Positions 1-7,872 of a stretch of 20,244 bases of DNA are shown here, one piece after another. The stretch is taken from assembly GCA_026988195.1 (NCBI GenBank), contig JALSLS010000161.1, positions 1 to 20,244 on the forward strand, read 5' to 3'. The DNA comes from Methylomonas sp. GTDB taxonomy: Bacteria; Pseudomonadota; Gammaproteobacteria; Methylococcales; Methylomonadaceae. The position numbers and the translations under genes were made by a program. Within the stretch, counting starts at the first letter, position 1. Every line of letters starts with the position of its first letter. The notes under the pieces were generated by a model that saw only the letters and a program-made list of their open reading frames with translations, had not been told where the DNA came from and made no database searches.

Positions 1-64
1 GCTTCTGTGTTCCGTGACACTGGGTTATTTATTGTAAGGTTTCTAAGTTAAGAAAGAGGTGCCT

Positions 65-183
65 TATTTGTGGTAACCGTTCAGCCCCCCTCTTTGGAAA
101 AGAGGGGTTAGGGGAGATTTTATTAGACAAATCCCCCTCAATCCTCCTTTTTCAAAGGGGGAAGTGAACGGTTACTATTTGTG
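65..183. mobile_element. MITE-like element with 8-bp target duplication
   Basis: A 103-bp element (73-175) is bounded by perfect 11-bp inverted repeats, GTAACCGTTCA at 73-83 and TGAACGGTTAC at 165-175. The interior is also nearly self-complementary: C-rich and G-rich tracts at 85-118 pair imperfectly with 131-163, so the whole element can fold into one long hairpin. It is flanked on both sides by the same 8 bases, TATTTGTG, at 65-72 and 176-183, which is a clean target-site duplication. There is no coding capacity, so it would have to be moved in trans. Ends beginning GTAA together with an 8-bp duplication are typical of the IS66 family; that link is inferred. It lies about 50 bp before proA and may affect its expression. 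Confidence 0.75.
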
Positions 184-225
184 CTATTTCTAGCTCCCTT
201 ATATAAAAATTCACACCGTTAAAAT

Positions 226-1479
226 ATGAATACTAATACTGTTGAAATGATTGCCAAACAAAGTAGCCTTGCTGCTCGTCAGTTGGTTTCTACTTCTGAG
301 TCTGCTCGTAATTTGGCGCTTTTGAAAATGGCAGATTCACTTGAATCGGTAAAACAGCAAGTTCTAGAGGTTAATGCCCTTGAGGTTTTAAACGCGCAGA
401 AACAAGGCCAGTCGGCGGCTATGGTTAAACGACTGACTATTGATGAAAAAGTTTTTCAATACATGCTTTCTAGGTTGAGAAAAGTAGCTCAACAAGCGGA
501 TCCTTTGAACCGAATTTTGGAAGGCCATACCAATCCAGTTGGGCTTCAGGTTTGCAAAAAATCAGTTCCACTGGGTGTTATTGGTATTATTTACGAATCC
601 AGGCCAAATGTGACCACTGATGCGGCGGCTGTTTGTTTGAAAAGTGGTAACAGTATTATCTTGCGAGGTGGATCAGAAGCCTTGAAAACTAATACTTTAT
701 TAGCGGATGCGATGATTAAAGGTGTTGTTGAGGCAGGGCTTCCAGAGCATGCTATACAGATTATTCGTGCAACAGGGCATGAAGCTGTTGGCGAGCTACT
801 TAAGATGGATGAATATGTAGATGTATTGATTCCTCGTGGAGGAAAAGGCTTAATTAAGCGAATAGCGGAAGGAACCCGAATTCCTGTTATTAAACATTAT
901 GATGGAATTTGCCATCTTTATATTGCAGACGATGCAGATCTAGTCCAAGCCGTTGAGCTGGCAGTTAATTCAAAATGTCAGAGTGTTCAGGTCTGTAATG
1001 CGATGGAAACATTATTAGTCGATAAACACTGTGCAAAACAGATACTTCCAATGCTGCAGCAAGCATTTGACTCAAATAATATTGAATTACGAGGGTGTGA
1101 GCAGACACAAAAGGTATTGCAAAATATTTCTGCCGCGACTCAACAGGATTGGGAGGCCGAATACCTAGCTCCAGTGCTTTCAATAAAAGTAGTTAATGGA
1201 ATTGAACAGGCAATTGAGCACATTAATCATTACGGGTCTGGACATACTGATGGTATTGTTACTCAAGGTTTGAAAAAAGCTCAACAATTTGAACAGCAAG
1301 TTGATTCAGCATCGGTACTTATTAATGCTTCTACACGCTTATCGGGGGGCGGGGATTATGGTCTGGGGTCGGTCATCGGTATAAGTACTGATAAAATCCA
1401 TGCCCGTGGGCCTGTTGGTCCTGCTGAGCTGACAACATACAAGTGGGTTGTTTATGGAGATGGTCATTTGAGGGAATAG
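226..1479 (+). CDS. proA: gamma-glutamyl phosphate reductase (glutamate-5-semialdehyde dehydrogenase)
   Basis: ProA reduces gamma-glutamyl phosphate to glutamate-5-semialdehyde with NADPH, the second step of proline synthesis from glutamate, in the cytoplasm. The 417-residue length equals that of well-known ProA proteins. The aldehyde-dehydrogenase-like fold shows the family motifs IIYESRPNVT near residue 120, the likely catalytic Cys257 in QVCNAMETLL, GSGHTDGIVT and the C-terminal IGISTDKIHARGPVGP. The stretch RLSGGGDYGLG differs a little from the common SDGFRFGLG-type sequence. No good Shine-Dalgarno precedes the ATG, but the N-terminus aligns with the family. proB is not adjacent, so ProA is expressed apart from its partner kinase here. 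The gene converges on acs. Confidence 0.95.
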   Translation: MNTNTVEMIAKQSSLAARQLVSTSESARNLALLKMADSLESVKQQVLEVNALEVLNAQKQGQSAAMVKRLTIDEKVFQYMLSRLRKVAQQADPLNRILEGHTNPVGLQVCKKSVPLGVIGIIYESRPNVTTDAAAVCLKSGNSIILRGGSEALKTNTLLADAMIKGVVEAGLPEHAIQIIRATGHEAVGELLKMDEYVDVLIPRGGKGLIKRIAEGTRIPVIKHYDGICHLYIADDADLVQAVELAVNSKCQSVQVCNAMETLLVDKHCAKQILPMLQQAFDSNNIELRGCEQTQKVLQNISAATQQDWEAEYLAPVLSIKVVNGIEQAIEHINHYGSGHTDGIVTQGLKKAQQFEQQVDSASVLINASTRLSGGGDYGLGSVIGISTDKIHARGPVGPAELTTYKWVVYGDGHLRE

Positions 1480-1618
1480 AAAGTTATAAATGAAAAGGGC
1501 ATAAGAGTGAATGTAGAAGTCATTGTCGAGAGTGGAATGCGTTCAAAGCCCCCTCAACTCTACGTGCGGAATATGGGTAGTAAAAATAGTTAAAATTAGG
1601 TATTAACATGATTATGAC

Positions 1619-1682
1619 AGGGTGTGCCGAGGTACCAAGCGCATCACACGCTAAATATGCGCTTCGTACCTCGGCACATCCT
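1619..1682. repeat. REP-like long hairpin between convergent proA and acs
   Basis: Two 26-base arms (1619-1644 and 1657-1682) are inverted copies with only two mismatches, separated by a 12-base loop. The core arm reads TGTGCCGAGGTAC. It lies between the ends of two convergent genes and has no T-tract, so it resembles a dispersed palindromic (REP-like) element more than a simple intrinsic terminator, though it could end transcription in both directions or protect RNA 3' ends. Confidence 0.6.
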
Positions 1683-1723
1683 ATCACTTTTGGGTCTAAT
1701 AAAATCCTAGTACCTAAGAAAAG

Positions 1724-3670
1724 CTATTTAACAATAGCTGCTAATCTATTTTTAATAATATCATCAACAACTGATGGATCGGCTAGGGTAGATGTATCAC
1801 CTAAGTTATCAACCTCATTAGCGGCTACTTTACGTAAAATTCGGCGCATTATTTTACCTGAACGTGTTTTAGGTAGGCCTGGTGCCCATTGAATAACATC
1901 AGGGGCGGCAATTGGGCCAATTTCCTTACGCACTAGTTTAATCAGTTCTTTTTTTAGCGCATCAGTCGCTTCAACACCTTGATTTAAAGTGACATAGGCA
2001 TAGATCCCTTGGCCTTTTATATCATGAGGGAAGCCAACAACAGCTGCTTCAGCGACATGTTCATTGAGCACTAATGCACTTTCTACTTCAGCAGTTCCCA
2101 TTCTATGCCCTGATACATTGATAACATCATCAATACGCCCTGTAATCCAGAAATAGCCATCTTTATCGCGACGAGCACCGTCACCCGCAAAGTAAAACCC
2201 GGGGAAACTTGCAAAGTAAGTGTCAATATAGCGTTGGTGGTCACCAAAAATAGTACGAGCCTGAGATGGCCAAGGGTAATCGAAAACCAATATACCCTCT
2301 GCTTCACCTTCTAAAATTTGACCCTCATTGTTAATGATTTTAGGTTTAACACCAAAGAAAGGCAATGTTGCTGAGCCAGGTTTTAAATCTGTAGCGCCAG
2401 GCAAAGGGCTAATTAAAATGGCACCTGTTTCAGTTTGCCACCAAGTATCAACAATAGGGCATTGAGCGTTGCCTACAATATTATAGTACCATTCCCATGC
2501 TTCTGGGTTTATCGGCTCGCCTACGCTGCCTAGGATGCGTAAACTGCTACGGCTTGTTCGGGTTACATACTCGTCACCTTGAGCCATTAATGCACGAATG
2601 GCTGTAGGAGCCGTATAAAAGATATTAACTTTGTGTTTATCAATGACTTCCCATAAACGATCAGCTTCTGGATAAGTTGGCACACCTTCAAACATTAAAG
2701 TCGTTGCACCGTTACATAAAGGCCCATAGATAATGTATGAATGCCCCGTTACCCAGCCTATATCAGCTGTACACCAGTAAATATCGCCATCATGGTAATC
2801 AAAAATATATTTATGGGTCATGGCGGACATTAATAAATAGCCGCCGGTGGTATGCACTACACCTTTGGGTTTACCTGTTGAGCCAGAAGTATAAAGAATG
2901 AACAGAGGGTCTTCCGCATCCATTTCTTCAGCGGGACATATATCTGAAGCCTTTTCCATTTCTTGGTGATACCAAATATCTCGGTTTTCTACCCAATTGA
3001 TAGGGTTACCTGTGTTTTGAATCACAATGACTTTTTCTAGGTGAGGACATTCCTTTACAGCTGTATCTGCAGATGATTTAAGAGGAATGGTTTTACCTCC
3101 TCGGTAGCCTTCATCAGCACATATTAAGTATTTACAGTCTGAGTCTAGAATACGATCTTTTAATGCGTTGGCAGAGAAGCCGCCAAAAACAATAGAATGC
3201 ACAGCTCCGATACGGGTACAGGCAAGAATTACCGTGGCTGCTTCAGCTATCATCGGTAAGTATATGCAAATACGATCACCTTTTTTTACACCTTGGGATT
3301 TTAGTACATTTGCAAATTTACAAACTTGTTGGTGTAATTCTTTATAACTGATTTTTTTATCATTATTGGGGTTGTCTCCTTCCCAAATAATGGCTGTTTG
3401 GTCGGCTCGGGTAGCTAAATGTCTATCTAGGCAATTGACGCTAACATTCAGTTTGCCACCTTTAAACCAGTTAATTTCACCCTTGGGGTAATCAAACTCT
3501 AATGTGGTGTCCCAAGGCTTACTCCAGTCTAAAAATTGATTAGCTTGCTCGTTCCAGAATGTTTCAGGGTCAGTGATGGATTGTTGATAAAGTTTTTGGT
3601 ACGTTTCAGCCGTTATATGTGCATTTTCGGCTATTTCTTTTTTAACGGGATACACTTTTTCGATAGACAT
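1724..3670 (-). CDS. acs: acetyl-CoA synthetase (AMP-forming)
   Basis: Acs activates acetate with ATP to acetyl-AMP and then forms acetyl-CoA in the cytoplasm, allowing scavenging of acetate. The 648-residue length matches the family (about 650). The ANL-superfamily motifs are in order: the phosphate-binding loop TSGSTGKPKG at 261-270, DTWWQTETG at 408-416, the hinge region YFAGDGARRDKDGYFWITGR followed by DDVINVSGHR, and the C-terminal PKTRSGKIMRR containing Lys606, the residue whose acetylation switches the enzyme off in homologues. An ACS N-terminal domain (about 20-80) is present. The start ATG has only a weak upstream AAGG. It is a single gene with its own upstream region, convergent with proA. 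Propionyl-CoA synthetase is a less likely alternative given the close match to Acs throughout. Confidence 0.96.
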   Translation of the reverse strand: MSIEKVYPVKKEIAENAHITAETYQKLYQQSITDPETFWNEQANQFLDWSKPWDTTLEFDYPKGEINWFKGGKLNVSVNCLDRHLATRADQTAIIWEGDNPNNDKKISYKELHQQVCKFANVLKSQGVKKGDRICIYLPMIAEAATVILACTRIGAVHSIVFGGFSANALKDRILDSDCKYLICADEGYRGGKTIPLKSSADTAVKECPHLEKVIVIQNTGNPINWVENRDIWYHQEMEKASDICPAEEMDAEDPLFILYTSGSTGKPKGVVHTTGGYLLMSAMTHKYIFDYHDGDIYWCTADIGWVTGHSYIIYGPLCNGATTLMFEGVPTYPEADRLWEVIDKHKVNIFYTAPTAIRALMAQGDEYVTRTSRSSLRILGSVGEPINPEAWEWYYNIVGNAQCPIVDTWWQTETGAILISPLPGATDLKPGSATLPFFGVKPKIINNEGQILEGEAEGILVFDYPWPSQARTIFGDHQRYIDTYFASFPGFYFAGDGARRDKDGYFWITGRIDDVINVSGHRMGTAEVESALVLNEHVAEAAVVGFPHDIKGQGIYAYVTLNQGVEATDALKKELIKLVRKEIGPIAAPDVIQWAPGLPKTRSGKIMRRILRKVAANEVDNLGDTSTLADPSVVDDIIKNRLAAIVK

Positions 3671-3975
3671 TTTTTAACCTTGGTTAGGAGTTGAAGTCTG
3701 TACTTGAAAATTATTTTATACAACTAGCTGTAAGAGACATTTATCTTGTACAAAATTGCATTGCAATAATACTAGCTTTTCGGGTTAACAAAAAATATAA
3801 CTTTACCTGATTATCCATGAGCTTCCACCATATACAGCAAACCAGGTCCACGTCATACCAGCAGGGATCTCGGCAATCCCTGCCGAGATGACGTGCAACA
3901 GTTGAATCGGGGTTACCAACCTCATCTCGCTCAATACTGTTATGAATAATGAGCCTCTATAGTTGAAGTATAAGC
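3671..3975. other. 305-base intergenic region between acs and gluQ
   Basis: No ORF of note is visible on either strand. The right part (3849-3895) is a REP-like palindrome described separately. The left part (about 3671-3800) is AT-rich and must hold the acs promoter, but I cannot point to a convincing -35/-10 pair. No tRNA or riboswitch-like structure was recognised. Confidence 0.6.
3849..3895. repeat. REP-like palindromic repeat
   Basis: Outer arms CACGTCAT (3849-3856) and ATGACGTG (3888-3895) are perfectly inverted. Inside them ATCTCGGCA (3867-3875) and TGCCGAGAT (3881-3889) are also perfectly inverted, with a 5-base loop. The GTCAT...CAGGGAT...ATGAC layout resembles the dispersed intergenic repeats common in proteobacterial chromosomes. 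It lies downstream of gluQ and could serve as a weak terminator. Confidence 0.6.
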
Positions 3976-4851
3976 TTAATTATTAATAGTATGTATGTTT
4001 TTTAAGGGCTCTGATTGCCAATGTTCAATTCCCCAGTTAATTATTTCTTTTACCGAAGATTTTTTTAATTGTTTAGGTGGGTTTTGCCGCAAAAGTTGTA
4101 GTAATAAAAACAGATTGTTTTCTGGTTTTTCAGCTGATACAGCTTGTGCACATTTTTGCTTACTGAGTTTGTGTCCATATTGATCAATAATGACAGGGAA
4201 GTGGCAGTAATGGGGGGATCTATAATTTAAACTGTTTTGTAAAAATATTTGTTTTGGAGTTGAGTCTAAAAGGTCATAGCCTCGAACGACGTGAGTAATA
4301 TTTTGTCGAAGATCATCAATAACAACAGCTAATTGATAAGCGGTAATATGATCTTTTCTTTTAATAATAAAATCACCATGTTGCTTGGCAAATTGATACG
4401 ATTGATATCCTTGTAATTCATCCTTAAAGCCTATCTCTACGGGGGCAGATTTAATACGCAAAGACGCAGGAGTATTTTGGGGCTTAGCATGAAAGCAGGT
4501 GCCGGAATATACAACAGAATTGGCGGAAGACAAAGTTTTACGGCTGCAATAACAAGGATAAACCAAGCCTTTTGAGCTTAATATATCGATAACTTTTTGA
4601 TATTGCTCTAAATGCTGGCTTTGAAAATCTGCTTCACCATCCCAGAGAAGACCATGAGCCAGTAAAGTATTGAAGATGCTTTCTGTTGCTCCAACCGCTA
4701 CACGAGGGCTGTCAACATCATCAATCCTTAATAACCATTGACCTCGATTCGCACGAGCATGCAAAAAACTAGCGAGTGCAGCATAGAGCGAACCAAGATG
4801 TAATGGCCCCGAAGGTGAAGGTGCAAACCGACCAACATAGGGAGTATTCAG
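3976..4851 (-). CDS. gluQ: glutamyl-Q tRNA(Asp) synthetase
   Basis: GluQ attaches glutamate to queuosine in the anticodon of tRNA(Asp); it is a paralogue of the GluRS catalytic core without the anticodon-binding domain. An ATP-binding signature FAPSPSGPLHLGS lies at residues 9-21 if translation starts at CTG 4851. IDDVD follows at 43-47, then a zinc site with Cys100, Cys102, Tyr115 and Cys119, and a KLSKQ loop at 228-232. The length would be 291 residues, normal for the family. No ATG, GTG or TTG precedes the signature: the in-frame codons after the dksA TAG are ATT, CTG, AAT. The first usual start (TTG 4764) would delete the signature and is rejected. The gene follows dksA as in many gammaproteobacteria, with no gap and in the same frame. 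Confidence 0.85.
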   Translation of the reverse strand: MNTPYVGRFAPSPSGPLHLGSLYAALASFLHARANRGQWLLRIDDVDSPRVAVGATESIFNTLLAHGLLWDGEADFQSQHLEQYQKVIDILSSKGLVYPCYCSRKTLSSANSVVYSGTCFHAKPQNTPASLRIKSAPVEIGFKDELQGYQSYQFAKQHGDFIIKRKDHITAYQLAVVIDDLRQNITHVVRGYDLLDSTPKQIFLQNSLNYRSPHYCHFPVIIDQYGHKLSKQKCAQAVSAEKPENNLFLLLQLLRQNPPKQLKKSSVKEIINWGIEHWQSEPLKNIHTINN

Positions 4852-4854
4852 AAT

Positions 4855-5283
4855 CTAACCCATTTGCTTTTCTCTAATTTCATCCAATGTTTTACAGTCA
4901 ATACATAAAACAGCTGTTGGGCGTGCTTCTAAGCGACGAACACCAATATCAATACCACAGGACTCACAAAAGCCATAATCACCTGCGTCGAGGTTTTTAA
5001 GTGATTCCTCAATTTTTTTAATTAACTTACGCTCTCTATCACGCGTTCTTAATTCAAGACTAAATTCAGATTCTTGAGTTGCCCTATCGTTAGGGTCAGG
5101 AAAGTTGGCCGCATCATCCTGCATATGATGCACAGTACGGTCAACTTCTTGCATTAATTCATTTTTCCAGTTAGTAAGAATTTTTTTAAAATGAGCTACT
5201 TGAGCATCATTCATAAATTCTTCACCTTCTACTTCTTCATAAGGTACAAAACTGAAAGGTGTATTTGGGGGTGACTCAGCCAT
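4855..5283 (-). CDS. dksA: RNA polymerase-binding transcription factor DksA
   Basis: DksA enters the secondary channel of RNA polymerase and, with ppGpp, adjusts initiation at rRNA, amino-acid and stress promoters. The 142-residue protein has the coiled-coil tip motif with Asp63, Asp66 and Ala68 (DPNDRA), then an almost invariant block RATQESEFSLELRTRDRER. The C4 zinc finger uses Cys106, Cys109, Cys127 and Cys130, so this is the zinc-containing form and not the cysteine-poor paralogue. It ends IREKQMG. The ATG at 5283 has GGAG eight bases upstream. The N-terminal ~20 residues (SPPNTPFSFVPYEEVEG) are somewhat acidic, as usual. gluQ follows directly after the TAG. It is divergent from the aminotransferase gene, with 112 bases between. 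Confidence 0.97.
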   Translation of the reverse strand: MAESPPNTPFSFVPYEEVEGEEFMNDAQVAHFKKILTNWKNELMQEVDRTVHHMQDDAANFPDPNDRATQESEFSLELRTRDRERKLIKKIEESLKNLDAGDYGFCESCGIDIGVRRLEARPTAVLCIDCKTLDEIREKQMG

Positions 5284-5395
5284 CCATTAAACTCCTAAGC
5301 GAGATTTTTAAAAACTGCGCATTTTTACCAGAATAGAATCTTTTTGGCAAGAAATTTGTTAAAATGATTTTATAAAAAGATAATTTGGATTAGGT

Positions 5396-6559
5396 ATGGA
5401 GTCAGCAATAGCAAGGCGTATGGAAGGTTTTTCAACTTTTTACGTTATGGAATTATTACAGCGAGCTAAGCAATTAGAATCTCAGGGTAAAGATATTATT
5501 CATATGGAGGTTGGGGAGCCAGATTTTGCAACCCCTCCTTGCATTATTCAAGCAGCAATAAAATATATTCAAGCTGGAAATGTTAAATATACCGCTGCAG
5601 CAGGTTTACCTGAATTGCGAGATAAAATTAGTGATTTTTATTTGAGTAAACATAAAATATCGGTTGACCCTAGGCGAATTTTTATAACGCCAGGTGCGTC
5701 AGGTGCTTTTTTATTAGCACTGGGTGTTAGTTTAAATCCAGAGGAGCAGCTTTTAATGGCAGATCCTTGTTACCCTTGTAATCATAATTTTGTACGATTA
5801 ATGCAAGGAAAAACCAAATTTATTGATGTCGATGCTAACAGTAATTACCAGTTATCGGCACAATTGATTAAGCAAAATTGGACTCAGTCAACTGCTGGGG
5901 TGTTAATTGCATCACCATCAAACCCTACGGGAACACTGGTTTCTAGAGAGGTGTTAGCCAGTTCCATTAAACAGGTCAAAACGTTGGGAGGCTTGTTTTA
6001 TTCTGATGAAATTTATCATGGTTTGGTTTATGAACAACAAGCAAGTTCAGCACTAGAGTTTAGTGATGACGTTTTTGTGATAAATAGTTTTTCAAAATAT
6101 TTTGGGATGACAGGGTGGAGAATAGGCTGGTTAGTGGTTCCAGAGATATTTATTGATGCAGCTGAACGGTTGTCGCAAACAATATTTATATCAACAGCAA
6201 CACACTCTCAATATGCTGCATTAGCAGCTTTCTCATCAGAAAACATGCTTGAATTAGAACGTAGAAAGCAACAGTTTGAAAAAAGAAGGGACTTCTTATA
6301 TGAAAATTTAATTCGTTTGGGGTTTGATATTGCAGTAAAGCCAGAAGGCGCTTTTTATATTTATGCTAATTGTTCTCGCTTTACAGAAAATAGTTTTCAA
6401 TTTGCAAAAGACCTACTAGAACAGCAAGGTGTAGCGGTTACACCCGGTAAAGATTTTGGCAAAAATCAGGATAATTGTCATATTCGATTTGCATATACTG
6501 CGTCAATCGCTAAAATGACTGTTGGTATTCAACGATTAGAACAATTTATATGTCAGTAG
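5396..6559 (+). CDS. class I/II pyridoxal-phosphate aminotransferase
   Basis: This is a 387-residue fold-type I aminotransferase of the aspartate/alanine aminotransferase group, acting in cytoplasmic amino-acid metabolism. The N-terminal HMEVGEPDFATP loop, SPSNPTG near 175, DEIYHGLVYE near 205 and SFSKYFGMTGWRIGW are the family landmarks, and Lys234 in that last motif should bind the cofactor. A C-terminal arginine for the substrate carboxylate is present in NCHIRFAY. The substrate cannot be assigned from sequence. The first ATG is kept because the family usually has the RRM...MELL helix at this distance; its AGG lies very close to the start. The last codons overlap the rhodanese gene by 10 bases, so the two are probably translated together. 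Confidence 0.9.
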   Translation: MESAIARRMEGFSTFYVMELLQRAKQLESQGKDIIHMEVGEPDFATPPCIIQAAIKYIQAGNVKYTAAAGLPELRDKISDFYLSKHKISVDPRRIFITPGASGAFLLALGVSLNPEEQLLMADPCYPCNHNFVRLMQGKTKFIDVDANSNYQLSAQLIKQNWTQSTAGVLIASPSNPTGTLVSREVLASSIKQVKTLGGLFYSDEIYHGLVYEQQASSALEFSDDVFVINSFSKYFGMTGWRIGWLVVPEIFIDAAERLSQTIFISTATHSQYAALAAFSSENMLELERRKQQFEKRRDFLYENLIRLGFDIAVKPEGAFYIYANCSRFTENSFQFAKDLLEQQGVAVTPGKDFGKNQDNCHIRFAYTASIAKMTVGIQRLEQFICQ

Positions 6560-6873
6560 TACAGATTTCTGCAAGTGATTTACAAGAAAAGTTAATAGCT
6601 AAAGTAAAACCATTGCTTTTGGATGTTAGAGAACTTAATGAATTTCAGTTTGCACGTATTGAAGGCAGCATGCATATCCCTCTAAACCAAATTCCGCAAA
6701 GAATAGATGAGGTAAACACTGAGCAGGGGTGTGTGGTCATTTGCCATCACGGTATGCGCAGTCAACAAGCTGCAAATTTTTTGGTTCATTCAGGGTTGAG
6801 TAATATCTATAACTTAAGTGGCGGTATTGATGCATGGTCTGTAGACTGTGATAGTACTGTTCCACGATATTAA
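6550..6873 (+). CDS. single-domain rhodanese-like sulfurtransferase
   Basis: This 107-residue protein is one complete rhodanese domain, of the GlpE/PspE size class. It shows LLLDVRELNEF near residue 22, HIPLNQIP and the active-site loop CHHGMRS with catalytic Cys65, which would carry a persulfide sulfur. Its sulfur donor and acceptor are unknown. No signal peptide is visible, so it should be cytoplasmic. The ATG lies inside the last codons of the aminotransferase gene (10-base overlap in another frame), and the DUF3581 gene starts 10 bases after its stop, so a three-gene operon is likely. The active-site loop is basic (His, His, Arg), which is common in thiosulfate- or persulfide-using members. 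Confidence 0.9.
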   Translation: MSVVQISASDLQEKLIAKVKPLLLDVRELNEFQFARIEGSMHIPLNQIPQRIDEVNTEQGCVVICHHGMRSQQAANFLVHSGLSNIYNLSGGIDAWSVDCDSTVPRY

Positions 6874-6883
6874 TAATAAAAAT

Positions 6884-7606
6884 ATGTTTTTAAAAGCGTT
6901 TTATTCGGGGCCGAATGATTGTATAAAAATCACGCCGGAACAAGGATGTTTATTTGCAAAAGATATAGCAAACGATTTTAACCCCTTACATGATGTCGAG
7001 TCTAAAAGATTTTGTGTACCTGGTGATTTATTGTTTGCATTGGTACTGCATAAATATGGTGTGAGTAAAAAAATGAATTTTACTTTTGCTGGCATGTTGG
7101 GGCATGGTGGAGTCACACTTGACTTACCCGAAACGGATGCCGAGCAATTTGAAGTTCAGGGTAGTCATGGTAAAACCATTCTGAAAGTTGACAGGCAGGG
7201 GCCGAGTACCCAAGAAGAGTCACTTATTAACCCGTTGATTCGTAATTATGTTGCCTTCTCTGGATATAATTTCCCTTACATTTTAGTACCGCTTATGGCC
7301 AAGCAAAATGTGATGATTAATATTAAACGGCCTTTTGTTATCTATGACAGCATGAGTTTAGAGTTTGATCATTTGGACTTTACTGACCCTCAAGTTGAAA
7401 TGCTTGATCCTGAGCTTCAGGTTAATGGAAAAAGAGCGGATGCTTACTTTAAATTTCAAATAAAGTCGGGTGATGAAGTCGTAGGGAAAGGCTTTAAAAA
7501 AATTGTTATTAGCGGTGTGCGTGAGTATGAAGAAGAACCCATGCAGGAATTTGTTGATAATTATCTAGCGAGAAAAAATATTTATTTAGACTCTATAACT
7601 TCCTAA
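6884..7606 (+). CDS. DUF3581 family protein (gammaproteobacterial, unknown function)
   Basis: The 240-residue protein matches what I know of the DUF3581 family: DFNPLHD near residue 33, KRFCVPGDLLFALVLHKYG, FAGMLGHGGV, ETDAEQFEV, NYVAFSGYNFPYILVPLMA and a late VNGKRAD. The DFNPxH and GM(L/V)G motifs resemble those of hot-dog-fold dehydratases of the MaoC type, so an acyl-thioester role is possible but unproven. The first in-frame start would be GTG 6848, inside the rhodanese gene. I chose ATG 6884 because MFLKAFYSG fits the family N-terminus; neither has a clear Shine-Dalgarno. It is probably the last gene of the aminotransferase-rhodanese operon. No signal peptide or membrane segment is visible. 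Confidence 0.8.
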   Translation: MFLKAFYSGPNDCIKITPEQGCLFAKDIANDFNPLHDVESKRFCVPGDLLFALVLHKYGVSKKMNFTFAGMLGHGGVTLDLPETDAEQFEVQGSHGKTILKVDRQGPSTQEESLINPLIRNYVAFSGYNFPYILVPLMAKQNVMINIKRPFVIYDSMSLEFDHLDFTDPQVEMLDPELQVNGKRADAYFKFQIKSGDEVVGKGFKKIVISGVREYEEEPMQEFVDNYLARKNIYLDSITS

Positions 7607-7617
7607 GGAATGATAAT

Positions 7618-7872
7618 TTAATAACTTCCCGATTTTGACTTGCCTTTTGATTCCACAGAAGCACTCATAAAATAGTTACGTAGCCAGCTATGCGCCCATT
7701 TTATCAGCACTCCTGTGAAACCAAATTTCTGCGTCAAACTTCGAGATCTTATTAAATCCTCATTCCTAAGCTTAAAACCTACCCAGGCTACTTTACTGGG
7801 TAGGTATTCACTAAACACGATTCCAATGCGTGTTACGTCCGCTATTAAACCCCTTGAGTTAGTCTCGGGAGA
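7618..7872 (-). other. 85-codon open frame in phase with and after mobB; no recognised product
   Basis: After the mobB TAA the same frame stays open for 84 more sense codons and ends at the TAA at 7618-7620. The translated stretch includes LIADVTRIGIVFSEYLP and WVGFKLRNEDLIRS. The only candidate start is GTG 7818, which would give 66 residues, without an obvious ribosome binding site. I do not recognise a domain. It may be a decayed or repeat-derived sequence, an element inserted behind mobB, or chance. The mobB-side terminator hairpin lies within it, which argues against a normal gene. Confidence 0.25.
7774..7805 (-). terminator. intrinsic terminator-like hairpin downstream of mobB
   Basis: ACCTACCCAG (7777-7786) and CTGGGTAGGT (7796-7805) form a perfect 10-bp stem with a 9-base loop. 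On the minus strand the stem is followed by a short T-tract, so it could terminate mobB transcription about 70 bases after its stop. Confidence 0.5.

Noticed and set aside
1608..1892. 94-codon plus-strand ORF overlapping acs
   Set aside because: It runs antisense to the acs 3' end and contains the REP hairpin; no recognisable domain.
4764..4764. TTG 4764 as start of gluQ
   Set aside because: It would remove the ATP-binding signature and its flanking strand, so it cannot be the functional start.
5284..5395. Promoter boxes in the dksA/aminotransferase divergent region
   Set aside because: TTGGCA at 5344-5349 has no -10 box at proper spacing (TATAAA is 21 bases off), so I could not support a call.
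6848..6883. GTG 6848 as start of the DUF3581 gene
   Set aside because: It lies within the rhodanese gene and adds 12 residues not typical of the family; ATG 6884 fits better.
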